The position numbers and the translations under genes are program-made. Below are positions 32,291 through 42,027 of a stretch of DNA of 43,846 nucleotides, in pieces. This DNA is from Lachnospiraceae bacterium (lineage in GTDB: Bacteria > Bacillota > Clostridia > Lachnospirales > Lachnospiraceae), in contig JAAUZT010000012.1 in assembly GCA_014804485.1 (NCBI GenBank), forward strand, positions 88,729 through 132,574, read 5' to 3'. The notes under the pieces are model-generated. The model was not told the origin of the DNA. It did no database searches and saw nothing but the letters and a program-made list of their open reading frames with translations. Every line of letters starts with the position of its first letter. Positions within the stretch are counted from its first letter, which is position 1.

Positions 32291-35200
32291 CTATGGCTTC
32301 AGCACTTTGCGCAGAGTCTCAAACATGCTTTCTATATCAATAGGTTTCGCGATATGTCCGTTCATACCGCTCCGCAAAGCCTCCTGCTTATCTTCCTCAA
32401 AAGCATTTGCAGACATTGCCAGAATCGGTATTGAGGCAAGTTCGCGATTTTTGAGACTGCGGATCGCTTTAGTCGCCTTATACCCGTTCATTACCGGCAT
32501 CTGAATATCCATCAGAACAAGCTGATAATACCCCGGCTCGGATCTTTTCACCATCTCTACAGCCTCCTGACCGTTCCGGGCTACTTCCGTCACAAATCCG
32601 GCATCTCCCAGAATTTCCACGGCAATCTCCTGATTCAAATCCACATCCTCAGCCAGAAGGATACGTGCGCCTTTCAGATGTGACATATCCAATCTGCTCT
32701 CCTGCACTTCAAGCTGTTCTCCATGCAGGATGGAATCAAGACATTTCCGCAGCTTCGACAGGAACAGCGGTTTGTTGCAAAATGCCGTAACACCGGCGGC
32801 CTTCGCCTCATCCTCGATGTCCGCCCAATCATATGCCGTCAGGATAATGACGATTGCCTCCTGATCTATTTCTTCCCGTATCTTGCGGGCAATCTCGATT
32901 CCGTCAATCTCAGGCAGCATCCAACCGAGCACATAGACTTTGAAATCATCGCCTAACATAGCCGCCTCCCGGCTCTGCACTACTGCCTCTTCTTCCGATG
33001 TCGCCCACTCGGCACGCATACCGATCTGTCCAAGCATATGGGATATCCCCTCACAGCTGTCCGCATTGCTGTCTACCACCAATGCCCTGCAATTTTTCAA
33101 CTCGGGAATAACATATTCCGTTTCTTCCCCGACATGTACCCGGAAGATAAAAGATACGTCAAACTGGGTTCCCACACCCTGCTCGCTCTGCACTTCTATA
33201 TTGCCGTTCATCATATCAACAATATTCTTGGTGATGGCCATACCGAGTCCCGTTCCCTGAATACCGCTGATAGTCGAATTCTCTTCCCTTTCAAAAGGCT
33301 CAAAAACATGCTTCAGAAATTCCTCACTCATACCGATACCTGTATCTTTTACCGTAAATACATATCCCGCGTAGCCATCTCTGTCCACCGGCTGCTCGGT
33401 AATACGTACATTGATTGTTCCGCCTTCCGGCGTGTACTTCACGGCATTGCTGACCAGATTTAAGAGCACCTGATTCAGACGCAGCTTATCGCAGTAGATC
33501 TCCTCGTTTACAACATCCACCGTATCAATATTGAGTTCCTGACGTTTTGCACGTACATCAGCCTGCAGAATATTAGACAGACCATGCGCCACATCCGGCA
33601 GACTGCATACCTTTTCCTCCAGTTGCATCTTGCCGCTCTCAATGCGGCTCATATCCAGCACATCATTGATCAGACTCAGCAAATGATTGCCGGATGCCAT
33701 GATCTTCTCTAAATATTCCTTCACCTGTTCCCGTCTATCAATATGCGTAATTGCAAGCGTTGTAAAACCGACAATCGCATTCATCGGAGTACGAATGTCA
33801 TGCGACATATTCGAGAGAAAAACACTCTTCGCTTCATTCGCTCTGTTCGCCTGTGCCAGTGCGCTCTCAAGTATGACTTTCTTCTGCATCTCGCCGCGGA
33901 TTTCCTCGTCCACGTTACGAAAACCCATAACTATGCCGGACTGTCCATCCCAGATTCCCACCTGTACTACTTTAACCTCATAATACTCTACCGACTGTTC
34001 TCTGACAACACGGTATTTCACACAGTAAGTCTTCTTCTCCTGCAGTTCCTCCCTGATTCGCTCCAAATCGGCTACCGCCTGAAACATTCCTCTGTCCTCC
34101 GCATGCACAAAACCGCGTTCGTACCGTTCCATGCATTCCCCGAACATAATGTCTTCGTCAAAAATATTTCCGAACAGCTGCCCGTCAGGATCGTCAATCT
34201 GCAGCACCGATCCCCTGCCTGTATCGAGATCGGCAAAACAGACAAGCTTATAGTCAATACTCAGCGCCTGAATCAATTCTCTCCGGTATCTGGCGTTCTT
34301 CTTCTCCTTCTGTTTCTGTGCGGTACAATCTAACAGAAACCTCTGATAGAACATTTCTCCGTTCTCTTCCTGAAGCTTAACATTACCCATAACATGCAGA
34401 ATATCTCCGTTTTTATGCTGCACGCGATACTCTATATTACAGCTGTCGCCAACCTCCTTAAGCTCCTTGATCTTACTCCGAATAATCGGCTTGTCTTCAT
34501 CCACAACAGAATCGGCAACCATGCCAAAACCCCGTTTCATTAATTCTTCTCTCGAATCATATCCCAGAATCTTGAGTGCCGCCTTATTCACACTTATAAT
34601 CCTTGTTCCGTCCAGAGAATGGCACAGCACACCGCATTCTATACTGGTAAAGATCTTTTCCAGAGTACGTGTCTTCTTAATAATTTCCTTCTCATACTCG
34701 CGTTCACGGGTTACATCAATACCAAGCCCCACCGTTCCCATCACGCTCTTATCAACGTTATACAACGGCGATTTGTATGTAATCAGTACCCGCTGTCCGT
34801 CGCTGACCTGAATCGTCTCCTCAGATATACAGATTCTCCCACTGCTCATAACCTTCTCTTCCGATTCAATGCAGGCAGGATCTTCCTGATCCACGTCCCA
34901 TATATAAGCATGTCCGCGACCTTCCACCTGTTTCTTAGTCTTATCCACCGTAGAACAGAAGCTGTCATTCACCTTCTCATGTATGCCGTTTTTGTCTTTA
35001 TACCAGACAAGATTAGGCGTGCTGTTAATCGTAGTCTCAAAAAACTGATTCGTCTGCCATGCGTCCTTGCTGTCCTTATAAGCCTTCTGCCATCGCCTGA
35101 AACGGAATCCGATCTCCTCGTCCGACATCGGAGTCGTCCAGATATCCTCAATATTATCCATATATTCCATCAGAAGGGATATCTGCTCTTTATCCGCAAA

Positions 35201-35437
35201 CAGAATAAGCTGAGTCTCACCGCGCTTACTCTCTATCATTGTCCGCACCGCTTCCTGCACATTCCATCCGCACAGATCGGCAAAAATTACATCCGCCTCA
35301 GCTGTCAGTGCCTTATCTACAACCTTGCTCTCGGTAAAAGTATGCGTGAAATGCGTAAGCGGTTCCGCTTTCTTAATGATGTGAAACAGCTTTTCCGCAC
35401 AACCTGCCAAATATATATGAGTATGACAATGATACAT
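32291..35437 (-). CDS. Hybrid sensor histidine kinase with PAS domains and two receiver domains
   Basis: A 1048-residue cytoplasmic hybrid kinase without membrane segments. Order: an N-terminal degenerate receiver-like part (1-120), PAS domains (about 130-250, 260-380 and possibly 390-510), HisKA with His546 in SNMSHDIRTPMN, a HATPase with NLVSNAVKYTPEGG and GTGLGMAITKNIV, a first receiver (783-905) and a second receiver (923-1045). The second has a normal phospho-acceptor Asp977 (LVLMDIQMP). The first reads VYVLGWMLP, with Gly838 at the Asp position, so it cannot be phosphorylated in the usual way. It stands alone after glyA; output partners are not in view. Confidence 0.88.
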   Translation of the reverse strand: MYHCHTHIYLAGCAEKLFHIIKKAEPLTHFTHTFTESKVVDKALTAEADVIFADLCGWNVQEAVRTMIESKRGETQLILFADKEQISLLMEYMDNIEDIWTTPMSDEEIGFRFRRWQKAYKDSKDAWQTNQFFETTINSTPNLVWYKDKNGIHEKVNDSFCSTVDKTKKQVEGRGHAYIWDVDQEDPACIESEEKVMSSGRICISEETIQVSDGQRVLITYKSPLYNVDKSVMGTVGLGIDVTREREYEKEIIKKTRTLEKIFTSIECGVLCHSLDGTRIISVNKAALKILGYDSREELMKRGFGMVADSVVDEDKPIIRSKIKELKEVGDSCNIEYRVQHKNGDILHVMGNVKLQEENGEMFYQRFLLDCTAQKQKEKKNARYRRELIQALSIDYKLVCFADLDTGRGSVLQIDDPDGQLFGNIFDEDIMFGECMERYERGFVHAEDRGMFQAVADLERIREELQEKKTYCVKYRVVREQSVEYYEVKVVQVGIWDGQSGIVMGFRNVDEEIRGEMQKKVILESALAQANRANEAKSVFLSNMSHDIRTPMNAIVGFTTLAITHIDRREQVKEYLEKIMASGNHLLSLINDVLDMSRIESGKMQLEEKVCSLPDVAHGLSNILQADVRAKRQELNIDTVDVVNEEIYCDKLRLNQVLLNLVSNAVKYTPEGGTINVRITEQPVDRDGYAGYVFTVKDTGIGMSEEFLKHVFEPFEREENSTISGIQGTGLGMAITKNIVDMMNGNIEVQSEQGVGTQFDVSFIFRVHVGEETEYVIPELKNCRALVVDSNADSCEGISHMLGQIGMRAEWATSEEEAVVQSREAAMLGDDFKVYVLGWMLPEIDGIEIARKIREEIDQEAIVIILTAYDWADIEDEAKAAGVTAFCNKPLFLSKLRKCLDSILHGEQLEVQESRLDMSHLKGARILLAEDVDLNQEIAVEILGDAGFVTEVARNGQEAVEMVKRSEPGYYQLVLMDIQMPVMNGYKATKAIRSLKNRELASIPILAMSANAFEEDKQEALRSGMNGHIAKPIDIESMFETLRKVLKP

Positions 35438-35579
35438 ACTGATCTCCCCCTGACGTCCGTCGGTATAACTACTTATTTCTATTGTAACAAAGGGTATGAA
35501 TATATGTCAATATTCTGCATATTTTCAACTTCCATATTGGTAATAAAACGTTACTTCTCACACGCGGGCAAAACCAGTC

Positions 35580-35646
35580 GCGCAGAGTGAAGTTAATATC
35601 TGCGTCACCGCGCTCTCGCTCCTCAGACATTAACTTCACTCTGCGC
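35580..35646. repeat. Palindromic intergenic repeat, shorter relative of 6166-6302
   Basis: Two 23-base arms (35580-35602 and 35624-35646) form an inverted repeat with one mismatch around a 21-base GC-rich centre. The arm sequence GAAGTTAATATCTG is close to that of the element at 6166-6302. It lies in the 359-base gap between glyA and the hybrid kinase gene, which otherwise shows no gene. Confidence 0.7.
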
Positions 35647-35796
35647 TTAGGCTGTGGCATGGGCATGAAAAGTAACAATAAAATAAGTCACCGTCACATT
35701 CATTATATAACTGTCATAATGTATGTTCCGATGACTTATCAATGTGCATTGCAAAGCTGTGTGAACTGCGTCTCAGCGGCTAAGCAATGTTACATG

Positions 35797-37035
35797 TTAC
35801 AGCAACGGATATTTATCCGTCAGCGTCTTTACAATTGCACGTGCCTTTTCGATGCCGTTTTCTCCTTCCTTGATCACAATGGAGATTGCCTCCGCCACTT
35901 GGTCCATATCCTCCGCATTCAGACCGCGGGAAGTAGCCGCCGGTGTGCCCAGACGGATACCGCTGGTAACAAAGGGCGATTTCGGATCGTTGGGAATCGT
36001 ATTCTTATTGGCAGTAATATGCGCCTCATCAAGCAGTTTTTCCACCGCCTTACCGGTCAGATCATAGGTTGTCAGATCAACCAGCATCAGATGATTGTCC
36101 GTGCCGCCGGATACAATCTTCACATCTCTGTTCTGCAGTCCTTTACAGAGTGCCTGCGCATTATCCACAACGCCCTGCTGATATTCCTTGAAAGCGGGAT
36201 CCAGCGCCTCCTTGAAGCAGACAGCCTTCGCCGCAATCACATGCATCAGCGGACCACCCTGGATACCCGGGAAAATAGCCTTGTTAAAATTATACTTGTC
36301 AGCCATCTCCTGACTGGACATGATCATACCGCCGCGCGGTCCGCGAAGCGTCTTATGAGTTGTAGTCGTAGTCACATGTGCATAAGGGATCGGACTCGGA
36401 TGAAGTCCAGCCGCCACCAGACCTGCAATATGTGCGATATCTACCATAAGTACTGCTCCGACCTCGTCCGCAATCTCCCTGAATTTTTTGAAATCTATCG
36501 TTCTTGCATAGGCGGAAGCTCCCGCAACGATCATCTTCGGTTTACATTCCAGTGCGATCTTACGTACATTATCATAGTCAAGGAATCCTTCATCATTTAC
36601 ACCGTACGGCACGCATTTAAAATACTTGCCGGACATATTGACCGGTGAACCGTGGGACAGATGTCCGCCGTGATCTAAGTTCATACCCATAAAAGTATCC
36701 CCGGGCTCCATAACCGCAAAGAATACCGCCATATTCGCCTGCGCGCCGGAATGCGGCTGTACATTGACATACTCACATCCAAAAAGCTGCTTTGCTCTGT
36801 CTCTTGCCAGTTCTTCTACTACATCCACACACTCGCAGCCGCCGTAATATCTCTTACCCGGATATCCTTCCGCATATTTATTCGTAAGCGGACTTCCCAT
36901 AGCCGCCATGACTGCCCTGCTCACCCAGTTCTCGGATGCAATCAGCTCAATATGCGAATTCTGCCGCTCCTGTTCGTCCACGATCGCCTGTGCGATCTCC
37001 GGATCGATCGCCTTTACTTCGTCTAATGAATACAT
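35797..37035 (-). CDS. glyA: Serine hydroxymethyltransferase
   Basis: A 412-residue PLP enzyme interconverting serine and glycine with tetrahydrofolate, the main source of one-carbon units. Conserved landmarks are [25 protein letters not shown], the active-site Lys region [14 protein letters not shown], and the C-terminal [13 protein letters not shown]. The length is normal for bacterial GlyA. It is monocistronic, with a TTGCGC/TATACT-like promoter in the 140-base divergent region to the lipid kinase gene. Confidence 0.96.
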   Translation of the reverse strand: MYSLDEVKAIDPEIAQAIVDEQERQNSHIELIASENWVSRAVMAAMGSPLTNKYAEGYPGKRYYGGCECVDVVEELARDRAKQLFGCEYVNVQPHSGAQANMAVFFAVMEPGDTFMGMNLDHGGHLSHGSPVNMSGKYFKCVPYGVNDEGFLDYDNVRKIALECKPKMIVAGASAYARTIDFKKFREIADEVGAVLMVDIAHIAGLVAAGLHPSPIPYAHVTTTTTHKTLRGPRGGMIMSSQEMADKYNFNKAIFPGIQGGPLMHVIAAKAVCFKEALDPAFKEYQQGVVDNAQALCKGLQNRDVKIVSGGTDNHLMLVDLTTYDLTGKAVEKLLDEAHITANKNTIPNDPKSPFVTSGIRLGTPAATSRGLNAEDMDQVAEAISIVIKEGENGIEKARAIVKTLTDKYPLL

Positions 37036-37225
37036 TCCTTGTTCCTGCCTTTCCTCGTTATATTGCTATTGCCTTTTTCCATAACTATCTGCACGATAGA
37101 AATCATAAAATTGTTATAAGTATATCATAGGAGAGGATTGCGGCGCAACGTTAATTTGCCTAAGCCCTACCCGTATGATATACTTATATTGTTATTACTT
37201 TATTACTAAAGACGAGGTGCCCGCC

Positions 37226-38194
37226 ATGTATCATATCATCATTAATCCGACATCGAAATCAGGCAAAGGTCTGGCAATCTGGAAGACTTTAGAACCTGTA
37301 TTATTGGAAAAGAATGTGTCCTACCGAACATATATCTCCACCCATACCGGTCATGTATCGGAACTGACAAGCGAGATCACATCGGCCGCTTCTGACGCAG
37401 AGTATCCGCTCAACCTGATTCTGCTCGGAGGAGACGGTACCGTAAATGAGGCATTGCAGGGTATTAAGGACTTCTCCAAAGTCAATATAGGCTACATACC
37501 CACCGGTTCCAGCAACGATCTCGCACGAGCCTTAAAATTACGCCGTGATCCTGTCGAACTTCTACTGCAGATCCTCGACGGCACCCACTCCCGCATGATC
37601 GACTTAGGTATACTGACCTACGAAGATGACAGCAAGATCGTGTCCAGACTGCATAAACGACCGGAGAGCAAAAGCCGCTATTTCATCGTCAGCAGCGGCA
37701 TCGGATTTGATGCTGCCGTGTGTGAAGAGGCCCTCTCCTCTCCCATCAAGAATACGCTAAACCGGTTGAAATTGGGAAAACTGACTTATCTCGGCATTGC
37801 CCTGAAACAGTTGATTACTGCCAAGCCTGTATCCTGTAAGATTTATCCGGACGGCAAAGATCCCTTCGTCATCCCGAAATTTCTCTTCTCTGCTTTCATG
37901 GTCCATCCCTATGAAGGCGGCGGATTCTGCTTCTGTCCTCAGGCAGACGATACAGACGGCCTTCTGGACCTGTGCGTGGTGGGCAATCTTCCCAAACTTA
38001 TAATTCTGCTTGCTCTGCCCACAGCTTTCTTCGGGAAGCACTATATCTTTCCGCGAATCAATCACTATAGGGCGTCCTCTGTCCGCATTAAGACATCCGC
38101 TCCTCTATGGGTTCACACCGACGGAGAAGTCTATATGAAATCCGATGCGATCAGCATTTCCTGCCTCAAACAGCGTATTCGTTTTCTTGTGTAG
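37226..38194 (+). CDS. Diacylglycerol kinase-family (YegS/DgkB-like) lipid kinase
   Basis: A 322-residue soluble lipid kinase of the DAGK catalytic family. It starts with INPTSKSGKG, has the nucleotide-binding GGDGTVNEAL and PTGSSNDLARAL motifs, and continues with the SSGIGFDAAVCEEAL stretch typical of the second domain. It probably phosphorylates diacylglycerol or a related lipid at the membrane face. GAGGTG precedes the ATG at 37226; the longer frame (from 37175) lacks a ribosome site. A PAP2-type phosphatase follows in the same direction, suggesting linked lipid turnover, though a 340-base gap with its own promoter separates them. Confidence 0.88.
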   Translation: MYHIIINPTSKSGKGLAIWKTLEPVLLEKNVSYRTYISTHTGHVSELTSEITSAASDAEYPLNLILLGGDGTVNEALQGIKDFSKVNIGYIPTGSSNDLARALKLRRDPVELLLQILDGTHSRMIDLGILTYEDDSKIVSRLHKRPESKSRYFIVSSGIGFDAAVCEEALSSPIKNTLNRLKLGKLTYLGIALKQLITAKPVSCKIYPDGKDPFVIPKFLFSAFMVHPYEGGGFCFCPQADDTDGLLDLCVVGNLPKLIILLALPTAFFGKHYIFPRINHYRASSVRIKTSAPLWVHTDGEVYMKSDAISISCLKQRIRFLV

Positions 38195-38418
38195 ACGCTT
38201 ATTCCAGTCTATGTATGCAGTGTTCTGTCTTTCTGCATTTATACTATAGATTTAGTTTAGATTCACATTCACGCCGCTTGCTTCATCAATTCATACGATT
38301 GGTGTAAATTGCAGAAATTCGAACAGCCAAAAAGGCGCTTCATAATAATGCCGGAAATTTATGAACATATTGGATATTTTTTCAGGAAAAATTAAGAAAT
38401 ATTTATGGAAATCTTATT

Positions 38419-38508
38419 TTGACTTTTCTATGCAATCTGCTATGATAGCTTCTATGAACCGCATATAGGACATAAACTTATAGGACATAAACTAATTCAT
38501 GGTTCATA
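38419..38508 (+). promoter_or_regulatory. Promoter and structured leader of the PAP2 gene
   Basis: TTGACT (38419-38424) and TATGAT (38441-38446) are 16 bases apart. The leader contains TATGAACC (38453-38460) pairing with GGTTCATA (38501-38508), and the loop holds two tandem copies of TAGGACATAAACT. The rest of the 38195-38533 gap shows no gene. Confidence 0.5.
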
Positions 38509-38533
38509 AAATTGTCGATTGGGGATATCTATT

Positions 38534-39229
38534 ATGGAAAAATATCTGGATAAGCTGGCAAAGTTAAAAGAATACAGGCACGCCCTCCCGCTGATCATCT
38601 ACGGGATCATCTATCTGGCATGGTTCGGGTATCTGGAACGTACCGTCACAAGCCGTTATCGGGTCATCCATGTGGCGCTCGACGATCATATCCCGTTCTG
38701 CGAGATCTTCGTGGTGCCTTATCTGCTATGGTTCGCCTATGTCGCTGTAGTAGTAGTCTACTTCTTCCTGCGCGACAAGGATGACTACTTCAGAACATGC
38801 ACGTTCCTGTTTACCGGAATGACCATTTTCCTTCTGGTGTCCACATTATGGCCTAACGGTCATCACTTAAGACCGTATATTATGCCCAGAGATAATGTAT
38901 TCACGCATCTGGTTGCCAGACTCTACCGAACGGACACACCCACCAATCTGTGGCCCAGCATCCACGTATATAATTCGCTGGGCTGCCACATTGCGGTTAT
39001 GCACAGTCATCGTCTGGAAAAATATAAAGGGATACGCATCGGATCTTTTATCTTGTGTATTTCTATTATTATGTCAACCATGTTCATCAAACAGCATTCA
39101 GTTTTTGATGTAGCTACAGCTTTTATTATGGCTGCAGTAATGTACGGTCTCGTTTACCGTTCCGATGTATTGCTTAACTTCTATCACAGTCTGCAAAAAC
39201 ACCATAAGAGAAAACCGGAGATTGGCTGA
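38534..39229 (+). CDS. PAP2-family membrane phosphatase
   Basis: A 231-residue integral membrane protein with five to six hydrophobic segments and the three PAP2 phosphatase motifs in degenerate but recognisable form: LRPYIMPRDN, PSIHVYNSLGCH, and STMFIKQHSVFDV. It probably removes phosphate from a lipid or prenyl phosphate outside the membrane. An upstream TTG start is possible, but the ATG at 38534 has GGGGAT at suitable distance. It follows the lipid kinase gene. Confidence 0.8.
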   Translation: MEKYLDKLAKLKEYRHALPLIIYGIIYLAWFGYLERTVTSRYRVIHVALDDHIPFCEIFVVPYLLWFAYVAVVVVYFFLRDKDDYFRTCTFLFTGMTIFLLVSTLWPNGHHLRPYIMPRDNVFTHLVARLYRTDTPTNLWPSIHVYNSLGCHIAVMHSHRLEKYKGIRIGSFILCISIIMSTMFIKQHSVFDVATAFIMAAVMYGLVYRSDVLLNFYHSLQKHHKRKPEIG

Positions 39230-39248
39230 CCTGCCTCAGGTCATGCCG

Positions 39249-40274
39249 CTAATTAAATTTATAGAATCTCCGGCAGATCTTATAGCCTTCCACCGATATC
39301 TTCCTGCCGCCTTTGCCCGGCAGATTCATGGAGTTACCTAAAACGCCGTATCTGAGCCGCATATAAAGGCCCATATCCTTATTCTTAATATAAGACCATA
39401 ACTCCTGTTTCTTCTCCAAATTCTCTTCCGTACCGGAACGAATCAGCAGGATAGAGGATATAACAGTTATGATTTCCAGATAATTGATCATATAGTTTCT
39501 CAGTTTCCGTCTAGTACATACCTTTTCTTTATTCTCACACAGATAATCTATCATAATCTTATTGACCTTGATCTGTTGATCCACTCTGGATATCATCACT
39601 TCCTCGTTGACAGACTGCCCCTCCCTGCCGATATAATAACGATAGAAATTCACATCCAGATAATACATGTTCTTCACAAACGGCAGCGGCTCAAACACGA
39701 AGATATTATCCACATAAAAGGTATTATCCGGCAGCTTCAGGCCGCATTCCCGCAACAGTCTGGTTCTGAAAATAACGGAATGCATAAGAATATACTGCCC
39801 TTTATGAAAATGTTTTACCTCACTCCATGTAAAGATACGACCCTGCGGCAATGCATGGCGGTACTTCATAACTTTATGCTTCGCCTCGCCTTCCTTCTCA
39901 TAAACAAAATTGCTGATCAGCATATCCAGATATGAATCTCCTGTGACAATATCATGCAGCAGTTCCAGAATTGCATGATAAGCACTCTCCTTCACCCAGT
40001 CATCACTGTCCACCACCTTGAAATACAGCCCCGAAGCATGCTCCAGTCCTGCATTAACAGCCGACCCATGACCGCCGTTCTCCTTGTGAATCACCTTGAT
40101 CACGGATGGATAATCCGAGGCATATTGATCCGCTATGGCACCCGTCCCATCCGTGGAACCATCATCCACAATCAGGATCTCCACTTCTTCCCCTCCGACC
40201 AGCAGAGAATCTATGCACTTTCTCATATATGCCTCCGAGTTATAGCAAGGCACCGCTACCGATAATAATTTCAT
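39249..40274 (-). CDS. Family 2 glycosyltransferase
   Basis: A 341-residue GT-A glycosyltransferase. The N-terminal domain has VAVPCYNSEAYMRKCIDSLL, the nucleotide-binding VDDGSTDGTG and the metal-binding VDSDDWV. The C-terminal third is basic, with no clear membrane helix except a weak hydrophobic patch, so it is likely peripheral at the membrane. It probably adds a sugar in cell-surface polysaccharide or glycolipid synthesis. Donor and acceptor are unknown. It converges with the PAP2 gene and is downstream of the SfsA-MutY gene. Confidence 0.87.
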   Translation of the reverse strand: MKLLSVAVPCYNSEAYMRKCIDSLLVGGEEVEILIVDDGSTDGTGAIADQYASDYPSVIKVIHKENGGHGSAVNAGLEHASGLYFKVVDSDDWVKESAYHAILELLHDIVTGDSYLDMLISNFVYEKEGEAKHKVMKYRHALPQGRIFTWSEVKHFHKGQYILMHSVIFRTRLLRECGLKLPDNTFYVDNIFVFEPLPFVKNMYYLDVNFYRYYIGREGQSVNEEVMISRVDQQIKVNKIMIDYLCENKEKVCTRRKLRNYMINYLEIITVISSILLIRSGTEENLEKKQELWSYIKNKDMGLYMRLRYGVLGNSMNLPGKGGRKISVEGYKICRRFYKFN

Positions 40275-40302
40275 AATCTCCCCCTATTCCGGTTCTGAGT
40301 AA

Positions 40303-42021
40303 CTAGATCAGTTCCATATATGCAGCATACGCGGAAGGAACCGGATATTTATCCCGGATCTTATCCGGCTCAACGAAGACATACTCTCCCATCCCCGACA
40401 AATCATCTATCCGGATGAGATATCCTGTCATATGCCATTCTTTATGTGTGAATATATGCTTCGCCGGTTTCAGTCTTCGGATTCTGATCGGCGCAACACC
40501 TGCCTGTCGCAGATTCTCTATGACCTGCTCCTCCCCTTGGTGCCCTTCCATGGTAGGGAACTCGTATAATCCCGCAAGCAATCCGCTGTCCGGTCTTCTC
40601 CGAAGAGCCACCAGATCGCCATATCGTATTACCAGAACCGTTTTCTTCTCTATACTGCGCGGCTTCTTAGGTGTTTTCTTAGGATATTCCGATATCCGGT
40701 TCTGTATTCTTGCCTGACAGATCTTGTTCCAAGGACATATCTCACACCGCGGATTCCCATTGGGAATACAGACTGTAGCGCCAAGTTCCATCAATGCCTG
40801 ATTGAAATCTCCGGGTCTGTCCGCCGGCATGACTCCCCTTAACTCTTCTTCAAGAGCTTTCTTAACTTTAACATCCAGAATATCCCTGTCATCCGTCCGC
40901 AGTCTGGACAAGATCCTCAGAACATTGCCGTCAACCGCAGGCACGCTTTGCCCAAAAGCGATAGACGCGATCGCACCCGCCGTATAACTCCCGATTCCCG
41001 ACAGTTTCAGAAGACTCTCATAATCACCCGGCATTGTACCGCCGTATTCTTCCATAATCTGTATGGCGGCTTTACGCAGATTTCTGGCACGGTTATAATA
41101 CCCCAGTCCTTCCCACAGCTTTAACAGAGTCTCCTCCTCTACCGCCGCGAGATCCGCTATAGTCGGAAGCTGTCTTAGAAACCGGTCATAATAGGGCTTG
41201 ACTGCCTCCACCCTCGTCTGCTGCAACATGATCTCTGACAGCCATACATGATAGGGTTTCGGGTCCTCCCGCCAAGGCAGGATGCGTCTGCCCTCATCAT
41301 ACCATGCAAGAAGCGGATCTGCAATCAGATCCAGAAGATCCACGACAACAGGAACCTCTTCATTGATCGCAAGGCTATCCGCTTCCACCAGACAATCATA
41401 GGCAAGTAAATGTACCCCTGCACTTCTCGCCTTTCTGAGTGCCTGCCCGAAAGCAGGCTGTGTACTCCAATTCGGTTCCACCCGGCTGACCGCTTCCATC
41501 TGAACCACAAAAATGAGATACGCTTCATATCCCTGTCCGCACGCCTCAATCAGTTCCTCTACATGCTTGACTGCCCGCTCTGACGGAGCATCCGGAAAGG
41601 CGGCCACATTGTCTTTCTCCAGCGTGACTCCCTTCACCTCAATAAATGCTTTCCTGCCGGAGGCGCTTTCCACATAGAAATCAAATCTTGAGTTGCCAAA
41701 AGAAGTCTCCGGACGCACTAAACTGACATCTTGATACAATCCGCCGGATGTAAGCCATTCTCCCACAACCTTATTGGGCGCATTTGAATCCATGTTAATC
41801 AGTCTGCCTTCCTTATCCACAACCACCAGATCATAGGCTGTAGAGCGTTCCGGATTATTGCTCCTCTCCAGATATACCTGCACGTCATCCCGCAACAGCT
41901 CCCTGCAGCGTCCTGTGTTCTTCACATGCACCTTAGTACGTTCACCCGCTATATCCACGTAAGCAATGAATCGATTCGGTCTCTCTATGAATTTTCCTAA
42001 AACAATCTTATTATATTTCAT
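40303..42021 (-). CDS. SfsA-MutY fusion: nuclease-like domain joined to adenine DNA glycosylase
   Basis: A 572-residue single frame joining two proteins that are normally separate. Residues 1-225 are SfsA-like, with the PD-(D/E)XK-type core RFDFYVE and AFIEVKGVTL (112-134). From about 232 the protein is MutY, which removes adenine opposite 8-oxoguanine. MutY features are Glu263 in SEIMLQQTRV, the helix-hairpin-helix LSGIGSYTAGA (340-350), the catalytic Asp364 in VDGNVLR, an iron-sulfur Cys set (418, 426, 429, 435; C-X7-C-X2-C-X5-C) and a C-terminal NUDIX-like part from about 460. The junction (EEVPVVVDLLDLIADPLLAWYD) has no stop or frameshift. It is six bases from the upstream 5'-nucleotidase gene. 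Confidence 0.9.
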   Translation of the reverse strand: MKYNKIVLGKFIERPNRFIAYVDIAGERTKVHVKNTGRCRELLRDDVQVYLERSNNPERSTAYDLVVVDKEGRLINMDSNAPNKVVGEWLTSGGLYQDVSLVRPETSFGNSRFDFYVESASGRKAFIEVKGVTLEKDNVAAFPDAPSERAVKHVEELIEACGQGYEAYLIFVVQMEAVSRVEPNWSTQPAFGQALRKARSAGVHLLAYDCLVEADSLAINEEVPVVVDLLDLIADPLLAWYDEGRRILPWREDPKPYHVWLSEIMLQQTRVEAVKPYYDRFLRQLPTIADLAAVEEETLLKLWEGLGYYNRARNLRKAAIQIMEEYGGTMPGDYESLLKLSGIGSYTAGAIASIAFGQSVPAVDGNVLRILSRLRTDDRDILDVKVKKALEEELRGVMPADRPGDFNQALMELGATVCIPNGNPRCEICPWNKICQARIQNRISEYPKKTPKKPRSIEKKTVLVIRYGDLVALRRRPDSGLLAGLYEFPTMEGHQGEEQVIENLRQAGVAPIRIRRLKPAKHIFTHKEWHMTGYLIRIDDLSGMGEYVFVEPDKIRDKYPVPSAYAAYMELI

Positions 42022-42027
42022 ATTATA

